Below, piece after piece: positions 15,068 to 22,913 of a stretch of DNA of 23,036 nucleotides (the first letter of the stretch is position 1; each line of letters opens with the position of its first letter). The notes beneath the pieces are model-generated. The model had not been told where the DNA came from. It did no database searches and saw nothing but the letters and a program-made list of their open reading frames with translations. Origin of the DNA: CAKSUT01 sp045542335 (GTDB taxonomy: Bacteria; Bacillota; Clostridia; Oscillospirales; CAG-382); assembly GCA_045542335.1 (NCBI GenBank), contig JAZQKV010000097.1, positions 1-23,036 of the forward strand. The letters are read 5' to 3'. A program made the position numbers and the translations under genes.

Positions 15068-15096
15068 TTTCAAAATTGAGGCATTTGTTGTATAAT
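15068..15096 (+). promoter_or_regulatory. Probable sigma-A promoter of the ftsEX operon
   Basis: A perfect -10 TATAAT (15091-15096) lies 17 bases from TTTCAA (15068-15073), a weak -35. The same TTTCAA-17-TATAAT pair precedes the alcohol dehydrogenase gene. Transcription would begin near 15103, leaving an 80-base leader before ftsE. Confidence 0.6.
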
Positions 15097-15182
15097 AAAC
15101 GTGTCAAACAAAGAAAAGAAAGGCAAATTCTCAAAAGATTTTGTCTATAACGTTATAACAAAAAAGTATTGAGGTGTATACA

Positions 15183-16445
15183 TTGATTAGATTTGAAAAT
15201 GTATCCAAGACCTACGACGGAAGAAAATATGTATTAAACGATTTGAACATCGAAATCGGCGACGGTGAATTTGTGTTTATTATGGGTCCTTCCGGCGCAG
15301 GCAAGACAACTTTCACAAAGCTTCTTTTGCGAGAGGAAAAACTCTCAGAAGGCAGAATTTATTTTGACAAATATAAGATTCACAAACTTCCCGACAGAAA
15401 AGTTCCTTATCTTCGCCGCAAAATGGGATTTGTTTTCCAGGATTTCCGTCTTTTCCAGAACAAAACCGTTTATGAAAATGTTGCTTTTGCAATGGAAGTC
15501 CTTGGCGAGCCGAACAAACTTATTAAAAAGAGAGTGCCTGTTGCGCTTGACATCGTAGGACTCACAGGCAAGGAAAAGGTTATGCCCAAAGAGCTTTCCG
15601 GTGGCGAAAAGCAAAGACTTTGCGTTGCAAGAGCTATTGTAAACAATCCCTCAATTGTTGTTGCCGATGAGCCAACAGGAAACCTTGATTTCAAGCTTGC
15701 ACGCGAAATCATGGATTTGCTCGTTAAAATTGCCGAATACGGTAAAACAGTAATCGTGGTAACTCACGCAAACGACCTTGTTGCGCAATATGACAAGAGA
15801 GTGATTACAATAGAAAACGGCTGCGTTGTAAACGACACTAAACAAAATAGTGCTGATTCACAACTTGACGAAAGAGAAACAACAAAAATTATAAACACCG
15901 CTGTTGAACAAACAGAAAGCGGAACAAGTGTTGAAAACTCTCCTACTGAGTCAACTTCTGAATTCACCGAAAAAAGTGAAGAAAATAATTCCGAAGTTGC
16001 AAAGGAAATGTTCCCCGATGAACAGAGTATGCAGGAAGGAAATAACCTTTTCAACTCAATTATGAACAGCCTTTCGGGAGATAACAACGAGGAAACAGTC
16101 GTCTCTGATTCAGGCGAACAACAGGATTCGGAAGATTTTTCCGTCGAAAGCGGAACAAAATACGATGACAATACGTCAAAGCAAATGGGCGAAAAATCCT
16201 TTGAAGAACTTTCTGCACTTCAACGTGAGCTTTCAGAAAAAAGAATCGAAATCCAAAACGAAATAACCTCCATTCTTGCCGGTGGCGATGAAAGTATGGA
16301 AAACAAGATCGACTCGCTTCGTAATGAGCTTGATAAGTTGTCAGCTGAAATTGACACGCTTGACAACGAAATGGGACGTTTTGGTGAAGTAAATTTTGAT
16401 GATATTGTTCCCGGAAACAAAGCAAACGGAGGTGACAGAAAATGA
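15183..16445 (+). CDS. ftsE: FtsE ATPase with a long acidic coiled-coil C-terminal extension
   Basis: ABC-type ATPase of the FtsEX complex, which couples ATP hydrolysis in the cytoplasm to cell-wall hydrolase activation outside. Residues 1-217 are a complete FtsE: IRFENVSKTY start, Walker A GPSGAGKTT (35-43), Q-loop FQDFRLF (85-91), signature LSGGEKQR (138-145), Walker B VVADEPTGNLD (159-169) and switch His195 (VVTHAND). Typical FtsE stops near 220-230; this one runs to 420. The extension is first Ser/Thr/Glu/Asp/Asn-rich and probably disordered (218-335), then a predicted coiled coil (about 340-400, ELSALQRELSEKRIEIQNEI). I chose TTG at 15183 because GAGGTG lies six bases before it and IRFENVS is the family N-terminus; the GTG at 15174 overlaps that site. 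It overlaps ftsX by four bases (ATGA). Confidence 0.93.
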   Translation: MIRFENVSKTYDGRKYVLNDLNIEIGDGEFVFIMGPSGAGKTTFTKLLLREEKLSEGRIYFDKYKIHKLPDRKVPYLRRKMGFVFQDFRLFQNKTVYENVAFAMEVLGEPNKLIKKRVPVALDIVGLTGKEKVMPKELSGGEKQRLCVARAIVNNPSIVVADEPTGNLDFKLAREIMDLLVKIAEYGKTVIVVTHANDLVAQYDKRVITIENGCVVNDTKQNSADSQLDERETTKIINTAVEQTESGTSVENSPTESTSEFTEKSEENNSEVAKEMFPDEQSMQEGNNLFNSIMNSLSGDNNEETVVSDSGEQQDSEDFSVESGTKYDDNTSKQMGEKSFEELSALQRELSEKRIEIQNEITSILAGGDESMENKIDSLRNELDKLSAEIDTLDNEMGRFGEVNFDDIVPGNKANGGDRK

Positions 16446-17389
16446 GAAGATACAAGCTTTCACACTTTCTCTCCGAATCCCTTAAGGGTATTTTCAGAAA
16501 CGGACTTATGAGCTTCATTTCTGTTCTTATTCTTGTGTCAACACTTCTTGTAATGGGTAGTTTCTGGCTTCTCAACGAAAATATTTCTTATAATCTTTCG
16601 CAGATAGACGATTTTCGTGAGATCCGTGTTTTCATGTCAATCGGAACCGATGAGGAAACACTCGCTAATGCAAAAAACAAAATTTCTACATATGTTGATA
16701 TTCCCGAAAGTGCAATAACTCTTATTTCCAAACAAGAAGCTCTTGAAGCTGAAAAAGAAAGATATGACGAAAACCTTTCTTACATTTTTGATGCTTACAC
16801 TGACAAAACAAATCCCCTGCCCGACTCTTTCAAATTCAGTTATCCGGAAAGCGTCGAGGACATTGATTATGTCGTTCAGCTTATTCAGGGCATTGAGGGC
16901 GTTGAAAACGTCAAAAACCGCAAGGATATTGCCGACAAAATCGAAAGTCTGAAAAACCTCATTTCAAATGTTTCAACAGGCCTTATGATTATGTTGTTCA
17001 TAGTGTCTGTCTTTGTTATCGGAAACACGGTTAAGCTCACTCATGAAGCTCGTAAAGACGACATTCGCATCATGCGTTACATGGGTGCAACCAATTTCTA
17101 TATTTCTGCACCATTCCTTCTTGAGGGAATTATCATCGGACTTTTCTCCGGCGGACTTGCATATTTTATTCAGAAGTTCGTCTATATGTCGGTAACGGAA
17201 GTTATGGTGCGTGATTATGGCTCATTGCTCAGCGTACTTTCACTCAGCGAAAAAGCTGCCTTGCCTTTTGGTCTTGAGCTTGGCTTTGAGCTTAGCAACG
17301 ATTTGTTTATCCTTGCACTTTTCCTTGCAATCGGTTTTCTCACCGGTATTCTTGGAACACTCACAACAAAGAAGCATCTAAAAGCATAA
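16442..17389 (+). CDS. ftsX: FtsX permease-like cell division protein
   Basis: Membrane partner of FtsE that carries the conformational signal to an extracellular hydrolase or activator. The 315-residue product has a cytoplasmic N-terminus, TM1 (about 23-45), a large outer domain (46-172), TM2 (178-198), TM3 (222-246) and TM4 (285-307), the standard FtsX layout. The conserved cytoplasmic segment after TM2, THEARKDDIRIMRYMGATNFYI, is present; it is the usual FtsE contact. GGAGGTGA lies within the last ftsE codons and the genes overlap by ATGA, so translation is probably coupled. The M23 gene follows after 56 bases. Confidence 0.95.
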   Translation: MRRYKLSHFLSESLKGIFRNGLMSFISVLILVSTLLVMGSFWLLNENISYNLSQIDDFREIRVFMSIGTDEETLANAKNKISTYVDIPESAITLISKQEALEAEKERYDENLSYIFDAYTDKTNPLPDSFKFSYPESVEDIDYVVQLIQGIEGVENVKNRKDIADKIESLKNLISNVSTGLMIMLFIVSVFVIGNTVKLTHEARKDDIRIMRYMGATNFYISAPFLLEGIIIGLFSGGLAYFIQKFVYMSVTEVMVRDYGSLLSVLSLSEKAALPFGLELGFELSNDLFILALFLAIGFLTGILGTLTTKKHLKA

Positions 17390-17445
17390 GCGCAAATTTT
17401 CCATAGTTTGCGTGACAGACTTTCCACAAAAAGGAGGGGTATCCG

Positions 17446-18792
17446 TTGGAAAAACTTAAGACATCAGCTTTTTGTAATGCTATGTCTGCAAAACCCTGTA
17501 AAAAACGCAGAATTGCTGTTTCTGTTTTTGTAATTCTTCTTGCTGTTTTGCTTGTTTTGCCTGCATTTTACCAATTTAATGCACATGCGGCAACAAAAAG
17601 TCAGCTTCAGAATAAAATTGCAGGACTGAAATCAAGCCTTTCTTCTATAAAATCCGATCAGACCTCCCTGCAGGACTACATAGCATCAATTCAGGCTGAT
17701 AAAAAGACAAAGGTAACTGAAATCGCACAGACAAAATCAGAAATCGACCTTATAACCAAAGAGCTTGAAACAGTTTATCAGCTCATTGACGAATATGAGC
17801 TTCTGATCGAGGAAAAGTACGTTGAAAAGGGAGAACTCGAAAGCAAACGTGATGCTCAGGAACAGCATCTTTCCGGCGTTCTTCGTCTTTCATATGAATA
17901 CGGTGATGACAACTTTTTCGAGATTCTTTTCGGTGCAGAGGATTTCAGCGATTTTCTTGCAAGACTTGACTACCTTTCATACCACATAGGTGCAGGCGGA
18001 GAGGTTCTTGAAGAACTTGACGACACCTACACTCAACTTATTGAAACCACCGAAATTTATGAGTCTTCCCTCACCTCCATTGAGGAATACAGAGATTCAA
18101 GTGAGCAACTTCAGGCAACTCTTGAGGCAAAAAAAGCTGCAGCAGAAATTGCACTTGCCGCTCTCAATGAGGAAGAAGCCGAACAGTTAAAAGCACTTGA
18201 AGAATACGAAGCCGAAAGACGTGCAACCGAAAACGAAATTGCACAGCTTTCAGCCGAGCTTAAACGACAGGAAGAGGCAGAAAGAAAGGCTCGTGAAGAA
18301 GCCGAGCGTCGTGCCCGTGAAGAGGCAGCTCGAAATGCGGCAAATAACAAAGGCTCAACAACAACTTCTAAGCCTGTAAGCACATATTCAGGAAGCTTCG
18401 GCTGGCCTCTCAACGGATACAGCAGTCCATCAACTGCAAGGATTTCCTCGGGATTCGGCTCCAGAACAAACCCTATTACTTTCAGAGCAGAGTTCCACAA
18501 CGGCATTGACTTGCCTGCTCCGAGAGGTACAGGAATTTATGCTCCTGCTGACGGAACTGTTTCTTCTTCAGGTGTAAAGGGCGGTTACGGAAACTGTGTA
18601 GTCATAAGCCATGGCGGCGGTGTTGTGACGCTTTATGGTCATTGCGATTCTCTGCATTGTGTAACAGGTCAAAAGGTCAAGAAAGGCGACCTTATTGCAA
18701 GAGTCGGAACAACAGGTCAATCAACAGGAAACCATCTTCATTTCACAATTTATGAGGGTGGAACAGCCGTTAACCCAATGTCGTATTATTGA
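17446..18792 (+). CDS. Secreted coiled-coil M23 peptidase (EnvC/PcsB-like FtsEX partner)
   Basis: Exported peptidoglycan endopeptidase or hydrolase activator. The 448-residue product has a basic N-terminus, a signal sequence (about 23-48, cleavage near NAHA-AT), long coiled coils (50-140 and 185-300; the second is Glu/Arg/Ala-rich) around a helical middle, and a C-terminal M23/LytM domain (about 315-448). The zinc and catalytic residues look intact: HNGID (His351, Asp355), YGHC (His399) and HLHF (His430, His432), so it may be an active enzyme, unlike E. coli EnvC which is degenerate. The start is TTG at 17446 with AAGGAGGGG six bases upstream. Location directly behind ftsEX and the coiled-coil architecture strongly suggest it is the effector gated by FtsX. 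Confidence 0.92.
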   Translation: MEKLKTSAFCNAMSAKPCKKRRIAVSVFVILLAVLLVLPAFYQFNAHAATKSQLQNKIAGLKSSLSSIKSDQTSLQDYIASIQADKKTKVTEIAQTKSEIDLITKELETVYQLIDEYELLIEEKYVEKGELESKRDAQEQHLSGVLRLSYEYGDDNFFEILFGAEDFSDFLARLDYLSYHIGAGGEVLEELDDTYTQLIETTEIYESSLTSIEEYRDSSEQLQATLEAKKAAAEIALAALNEEEAEQLKALEEYEAERRATENEIAQLSAELKRQEEAERKAREEAERRAREEAARNAANNKGSTTTSKPVSTYSGSFGWPLNGYSSPSTARISSGFGSRTNPITFRAEFHNGIDLPAPRGTGIYAPADGTVSSSGVKGGYGNCVVISHGGGVVTLYGHCDSLHCVTGQKVKKGDLIARVGTTGQSTGNHLHFTIYEGGTAVNPMSYY

Positions 18793-18812
18793 TATAAAAT
18801 CGGTAAATAATT

Positions 18813-18868
18813 AAGACGGAGTGACAAATGTAGTTTTACTATATTCGTCCTTCGTCTTTTAACTTTTT
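18813..18868 (+). terminator. Long imperfect hairpin with T-runs between the M23 gene and ctp
   Basis: Bases 18813-18834 can pair with 18838-18858 in about 20 pairs: AAGACGGAG against CTCC-like TCCTTCGTCTT (two wobbles), a bulged T at 18822, GAC/GTC, one A-C mismatch, then AATGTAGT/ACTATATT around a TTT loop. TTTTAACTTTTTT follows (18857-18868). This is an intrinsic terminator form. Only about 27 bases separate it from the ctp start, so ctp probably depends on readthrough or on a promoter upstream of the hairpin. Confidence 0.7.
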
Positions 18869-18895
18869 TAATGTACTTTAAGGAGATGTTAGAGT

Positions 18896-20137
18896 TTGAA
18901 AAAAGGCATTTCAATCCCGCTTTGCATTATACTGATTCTTTCTTCTTTTTTTGTAGCCTGCCAATACATGAATGCAAAAAAGCTCGAGGAATACGAAACC
19001 GTTATAAATCTTCTTTCAGAGCAAACCAACAGATACAAAACGCTAAAAGAAATCGACTCAATTGTCAGAGAAAACCATCTTAATGACATTGATGAGCAGG
19101 CACTCGAGCAAGGACTTATATCAGGCTATATTTACGGTCTTGACGACAGATATGCCTATTATTATCCCCCCGAGGATATGGAACAATATAATACCGAAAA
19201 CGAGGGCAAAATGACGGGAATAGGCGTGCGTGTAATCTATGATAACTCCTATGGCGGCATTTACATCACAGCCGTCATGCCCAATTCCCCTGCTCTTGAA
19301 AGCGGTCTTAAAGCGCGTGACATTATCGTTGCCGCAGAGGGGCAGCTTGTATCGGAAATCGGGTATTATCAGGCTATAAACGTTATCAAAGGCGGCGAAG
19401 AAAACTCAACTGTCAATCTGACAGTTGCAAGAGCTCCTGACTATGAAACTATCGAGGAAATACCCGTTATCAGGCGAGAAATCGATAACACAACTGTATT
19501 TTCAGAAATGCTTGACGCAAATACCGCTTTTATAACAATAACGGAATTCAACAGGACAACCTCCGAGGAGGTAAAAGTGGCTGTTGATACTGCAATAAGT
19601 CAAAACCAAGCGAAAAGAATAGTTTTTGATGTCAGAAACAATCCCGGCGGCGACCTTATCGGTGTCGCAGGTGCGCTTGACTATCTTCTTCCCGAGGGTC
19701 CAATCATTCACATTGTTTCCAAGGAAGGCATAGACAGCACCATCACATCAGCCCCGGGAAGCATTGAAATCCCCATGGTTGTTCTTATAAACGAAAACAC
19801 CGCAAGTGCAGGCGAGCTGTTCTGCAGCGCACTCAAAGACTACGGCAAAGCAGTTCTTGTCGGTACAAAAACCTTTGGAAAAGGTTCAATGCAGACAATT
19901 GTCAGCCTTTCAAACGGTGGCGGCATTTCATTTACTACAAACAGATATGATCCCCCATATTCAGAAAATTATGACGGTGTCGGAGTTGAGCCGGACATTG
20001 AATCACATCTCACGGATGAACAATCGCTTCGTTTTTATGACCTCTCTTTTGATGAAGATCCGCAGATTCTCGATGCACTAAATGCATTTGAACGCTTTGA
20101 CGAGATTTGTGCAAAAAACAATAAGCACACAAAATAA
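18896..20137 (+). CDS. S41 carboxyl-terminal processing protease
   Basis: Exported serine protease of the CtpA/CtpB/Prc family. The 413-residue product has an N-terminal hydrophobic segment (6-21) ending in FVAC, which could be a lipobox (Cys22) or a simple anchor, a short coiled region, a PDZ domain (about 105-180, with GIYITAVMPNSPALESGLKARD) and the S41 core with FDVRNNPGGD (244-253), NENTASAGELF (299-309, Ser304) and GTKTFGKGSMQ (323-333, Lys329 and Gln333), the complete Ser-Lys-Gln set. The start is TTG at 18896 with AGGAG ten bases upstream; no better in-frame start exists. It follows the M23 gene behind a hairpin. ftsE-ftsX-M23-ctpB is a known Firmicute order, so processing of wall or spore proteins is likely; the substrate is unknown. 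Confidence 0.92.
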   Translation: MKKGISIPLCIILILSSFFVACQYMNAKKLEEYETVINLLSEQTNRYKTLKEIDSIVRENHLNDIDEQALEQGLISGYIYGLDDRYAYYYPPEDMEQYNTENEGKMTGIGVRVIYDNSYGGIYITAVMPNSPALESGLKARDIIVAAEGQLVSEIGYYQAINVIKGGEENSTVNLTVARAPDYETIEEIPVIRREIDNTTVFSEMLDANTAFITITEFNRTTSEEVKVAVDTAISQNQAKRIVFDVRNNPGGDLIGVAGALDYLLPEGPIIHIVSKEGIDSTITSAPGSIEIPMVVLINENTASAGELFCSALKDYGKAVLVGTKTFGKGSMQTIVSLSNGGGISFTTNRYDPPYSENYDGVGVEPDIESHLTDEQSLRFYDLSFDEDPQILDALNAFERFDEICAKNNKHTK

Positions 20138-20151
20138 CCGTATTTTCCCCA

Positions 20152-20181
20152 CACCCCTGATTAAATTCAGGGGTGCCTTTT
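20152..20181 (+). terminator. Intrinsic terminator after ctp
   Basis: CACCCCTGA (20152-20160) pairs perfectly with TCAGGGGTG (20167-20175) around a six-base loop, followed by CCTTTT. It closes the division/wall block. Confidence 0.85.
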
Positions 20182-20213
20182 CATATATGTGTGTAATGTT
20201 TACAAAAATCTTC

Positions 20214-20242
20214 TTTCAATCCACCGAAAAATATGTTATAAT
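20214..20242 (+). promoter_or_regulatory. Promoter of the alcohol dehydrogenase gene
   Basis: TATAAT (20237-20242) carries an extended -10 TGT; TTTCAA (20214-20219) lies 17 bases upstream. Transcription would start near 20249, about 35 bases before the ATG. Confidence 0.72.
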
Positions 20243-20283
20243 ATCCATGTAAATATAAATTCAAGCAAAATCAGGTGATAATC

Positions 20284-21456
20284 ATGTCTTTGGAGAATTT
20301 TCAGTACAGTGCATCAACCGAGGTTTACTTCGGCAAAGATGAACATTTAAAGCTCGGTTCAATTATTAAGCAATACGGCTTTAAAAAGATACTTTTTCAT
20401 TATGGCTCAGGAAGTATCAGGAAAAGCGGCTTGTATGATGCTTGTGTTGCTTCACTTAACGAAAGTGGCATTTCTTTTGTTGAGCTTGGTGGAGTTGAAC
20501 CCAATCCCAAGCTTTCACTCGTCAGAGAGGGCGCAAAACTTTGCAAGAAAGAGAATATTGAGCTTGTTCTTGCGGTTGGTGGCGGAAGTGTTATTGATTC
20601 CGCAAAGGCAATTTCAATTGCTGCAAAGGTCGATTTTGACTATTGGAAGTTTCATGATGAAGGAATAACCCCAACCGATGCCCTTCCTGTTGCAACTGTT
20701 CTCACACTTTCTGCCGCCGGTAGTGAAACAAGCACAAACTGCGTTATCACAAACCAAGAAACCGGCTTCAAGCGTGGAATGAAATTCAGAAGACCTTTGT
20801 TTTCAATTCTGAATCCGGAGCTTACTTATTCTGTATCAAAGTATCAGACAGCTTGCGGAATTGTTGACATCATGATGCACACCCTTGAGCGTTACATGAC
20901 AATGAAAGGCGAAGCAGACCCAACCGACGAAATTGCCGAAAGCATTTTAAAAAGTGTTATAAAAGCAGGAAGAATCGCCATAAATGAGCCATGTAACTAT
21001 GATGCAAGGGCAACACTCATGTGGTGCGGAAGTCTTTCTCATGTGAATCTTACAGGTCTCGGACGTAGCTTTTTCATGATTTCTCACCAAATTGAACACG
21101 AAATAAGCGGAATGTTCGACAGAGTTGCGCATGGTGCAGGTCTTGCAGTTGTCTTCCCTGCCTGGATGAAGTTTGCATACAAATACAATCCGGACAGATT
21201 TTACAGGTTTGCCGTCAACGTTTTCTCTTGTCCTGAAAGTGACAACAAGGAAGCTGTAATATTTGAGGGAATCCGCAGAATTGAAACCTTTTTCAAAGAA
21301 ATCGGAATGCCTACAACTCTCACCGAGCTTGATATTCATGAAGATGCTTTTGAAGAAATGGCGCATAAATGCACAAACTACGGAAAGCGGACCTTGCCCG
21401 GATATATTAACTACACCGAAAATGAAATAATTGAAATTCTGAATCTTGCAAAATAA
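20284..21456 (+). CDS. Iron-type alcohol dehydrogenase (butanol dehydrogenase/YqhD-like)
   Basis: Group III metal-dependent NAD(P)H alcohol dehydrogenase, expected to reduce aldehydes to alcohols in the cytoplasm, for fermentation or detoxification. The 390-residue product has ENFQYSASTEVYFGK near its start, the nucleotide-binding VGGGSVIDSAKAI (98-110), and metal ligands Asp195 and His199 (VDIMMH), His268 (SHQIEHE) and His283 (AHGAG), all present. This pattern matches the BdhA/YqhD branch. The ATG at 20284 follows AGGTGA with five bases between; GTG at 20275 lies within that site and is less likely. It has its own extended -10 promoter and lies 28 bases before the kinase-like gene, with which it probably forms an operon. 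The true aldehyde substrate cannot be read from sequence. Confidence 0.93.
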   Translation: MSLENFQYSASTEVYFGKDEHLKLGSIIKQYGFKKILFHYGSGSIRKSGLYDACVASLNESGISFVELGGVEPNPKLSLVREGAKLCKKENIELVLAVGGGSVIDSAKAISIAAKVDFDYWKFHDEGITPTDALPVATVLTLSAAGSETSTNCVITNQETGFKRGMKFRRPLFSILNPELTYSVSKYQTACGIVDIMMHTLERYMTMKGEADPTDEIAESILKSVIKAGRIAINEPCNYDARATLMWCGSLSHVNLTGLGRSFFMISHQIEHEISGMFDRVAHGAGLAVVFPAWMKFAYKYNPDRFYRFAVNVFSCPESDNKEAVIFEGIRRIETFFKEIGMPTTLTELDIHEDAFEEMAHKCTNYGKRTLPGYINYTENEIIEILNLAK

Positions 21457-21484
21457 CAAATACAATATAAAGGAGAAAGGATTT

Positions 21485-22096
21485 ATGAAGTCTATTATCA
21501 CAATCAGCAGACAATATGGAAGTGGCGGCAGATTTGTTGCCGAAAAGCTTGCAGAAAAGCTCGGAGTGCCGTTTTATGACAATAAAATTATCACAATGGC
21601 TGCCAAAAAAAGTGGATATTCAGAGAGCATTTTTGAAAATATAGAGCAGACCTCAACTCATAGTCTTCTCTATTCTCTCTCCATGTTTGGAAGCACAGCC
21701 GGAGTTTACGGTCTTCCTTTGAGTGACAAGGTTTATATTATTCAGTCGGACATTATCAAAAAAATTGCCGAAGAAGGTCCCTGCGTAATCGTAGGACGTT
21801 GTGCAGACTTTGTCCTGAAGGATAAAAAGAATGTAATTGATGTCTTTCTCCATTCGGATATGCAGGACAAAATTGCAAGAGCAGTCAAGTATTATGGCAT
21901 AGATCCCGACAAAGCCGAAAGCGAAATACGTAAAAAGGATAAAAAGCGTGCTGCTTACTACAACTATTACACTGGTGAAATTTGGGGCGACGGAAGCAGA
22001 TATGACATAAGCCTCAAAACCGATCTCATTGGCATTGATGGTTGTGTTGACCTGATCGCCGACTATGTTATGCTTAAAGAAAAGAACATGGAATAA
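21485..22096 (+). CDS. Cytidylate kinase-like family protein
   Basis: Belongs to the cytidylate kinase-like group (a P-loop NMP-kinase relative common in Clostridia and Bacteroidetes). The 203-residue product begins KSIITISRQYGSGGRFVAEKLAEKLG; the nucleotide loop is SRQYGSGG (8-15), lacking the usual GKS/GKT of Walker A, as is normal in this family. Further marks are VPFYDNKII, EEGPCVIVGRCADFVL, DVFLHS and DKKRAAYYNYYTGEIWGD, the latter resembling the lid/acceptor part. The start at 21485 is fixed by AAGGAGAAAGG; an in-frame ATG at 21446 overlaps the preceding gene. Substrate specificity is not established for the family, so CMP kinase activity should not be assumed. It ends about 53 bases before a terminator. 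Confidence 0.88.
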   Translation: MKSIITISRQYGSGGRFVAEKLAEKLGVPFYDNKIITMAAKKSGYSESIFENIEQTSTHSLLYSLSMFGSTAGVYGLPLSDKVYIIQSDIIKKIAEEGPCVIVGRCADFVLKDKKNVIDVFLHSDMQDKIARAVKYYGIDPDKAESEIRKKDKKRAAYYNYYTGEIWGDGSRYDISLKTDLIGIDGCVDLIADYVMLKEKNME

Positions 22097-22149
22097 ATCT
22101 ATATTTAAGCTTCTTTGACTCAAGTTATTTACAAAGTGCATATAAAATC

Positions 22150-22189
22150 AGTACCCTCGGAGAATTTCCGAGGGTACTGTTGTTTTCAT
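22150..22189 (+). terminator. Intrinsic terminator after the kinase-like gene
   Basis: Perfect 12-base stem AGTACCCTCGGA (22150-22161) with TCCGAGGGTACT (22167-22178), five-base loop, then a T-rich stretch GTTGTTTT. It ends the dehydrogenase-kinase transcript. Confidence 0.88.
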
Positions 22190-22273
22190 AATATTCTCTA
22201 TTTGAAAGTCACTTAATATAAGTCTATGTATTAGATAAGTATTAGTCTGCATAAATGACTTTTTTTATTCATT

Positions 22274-22315
22274 AAAAAAACAGGAGCAAGGTTTAGTTTC
22301 AGCCTCGCTCCTGTT
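22274..22315 (-). terminator. Intrinsic terminator of the lipoprotein gene
   Basis: Read on the minus strand, AACAGGAGC (complement of 22307-22315) pairs with GCTCCTGTT (complement of 22279-22287); past one mismatch the stem extends with AGG/CCT pairs. A run of seven T (complement of 22274-22280) follows directly. It lies about 46 bases past the lipoprotein stop codon. The 22190-22273 stretch between the two terminators is AT-rich with no gene. Confidence 0.85.
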
Positions 22316-22361
22316 AGAATGTCTCTGCCATATTTAGTTCAATAAACTGGAATATTTCAGT

Positions 22362-22790
22362 TTAAAACTCTGCTTCATAATAATAGAAATCATTGCCAAG
22401 AGCTTCTACATAATACCGATTGTCTCCACCGCTTTCTTGGTATAAGTATCCATCTCCACTTTCAACAAGTTCGTCCTCTGGTCTAGCTACATCTATAGCG
22501 CACATATCGCCATCAGCGGAATAAAAGATTCCATAATAATTAGTACTAGGACCAAAACCTGCACCACCACATGAAATATCTACATATTTTTCAGAGATAT
22601 ATACTGACTGAACACCTCTTATATTTTCTACGATACTATAATCTCCGCTGTTCGCAGCCTGTAAGAAGGTCTCTTCATTTTTTTGATATAGTGATATTAT
22701 ATCACTTTTCTCAGTAAGATTTTTGGAACATGCAGTAAATATAAAAACAAAACATACTAACACCCCAAGTAATGATTTTAACTTTTTCAT
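22362..22790 (-). CDS. Small lipoprotein of unknown function
   Basis: Predicted exported lipid-anchored protein; no family recognised. The 142-residue product has a signal peptide of type II: MKKLKSLL, hydrophobic core VLVCFVFIF, and FTAC-S with lipidation at Cys21. The mature part (about 120 residues) begins with a polar helix (EKSDIISLYQKNEETFLQAA), then beta-type segments with VQSVYISEKYVDISCGG, STNYYGIFYSADGD and a Gly/Tyr/Asp/Glu-rich acidic end (YYVEALGNDFYYYEAEF). The ATG at 22790 follows AAGGGG nine bases upstream; a longer frame to 22859 has no such site. It is a single-gene unit with its own promoter and terminator in an AT-rich setting. Confidence 0.82.
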   Translation of the reverse strand: MKKLKSLLGVLVCFVFIFTACSKNLTEKSDIISLYQKNEETFLQAANSGDYSIVENIRGVQSVYISEKYVDISCGGAGFGPSTNYYGIFYSADGDMCAIDVARPEDELVESGDGYLYQESGGDNRYYVEALGNDFYYYEAEF

Positions 22791-22869
22791 ACAATTAATC
22801 CCCTTTATTAAACTCTTATTTTTCACTATGTTTATTGAAAAAGCAGTAAAAGTTCTCATTTCCGACTAA

Positions 22870-22898
22870 ATTATAGCATACTTTTGCTAATTTGTCAC
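22870..22898 (-). promoter_or_regulatory. Strong promoter of the lipoprotein gene
   Basis: On the minus strand GTGACA (22893-22898, five of six -35 bases), 17-base spacer, TATAAT (22870-22875) with an extended -10 TGC. Start near 22864 gives a leader of about 73 bases. Confidence 0.82.
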
Positions 22899-22913
22899 GT
22901 TACGGAGACAAAA

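Noticed and set aside
15764..16575. Two long minus-strand frames opposite the ftsE tail and ftsX start
   Set aside because: Ser/Leu/Phe-rich and Arg-rich translations typical of antisense to acidic coding sequence; no ribosome binding site. They also do not undermine the ftsE extension, whose plus-strand codon use continues unchanged.
21653..22141. A 162-codon minus-strand frame opposite the kinase-like gene
   Set aside because: Antisense shadow with no start signals; the plus-strand gene is well supported.
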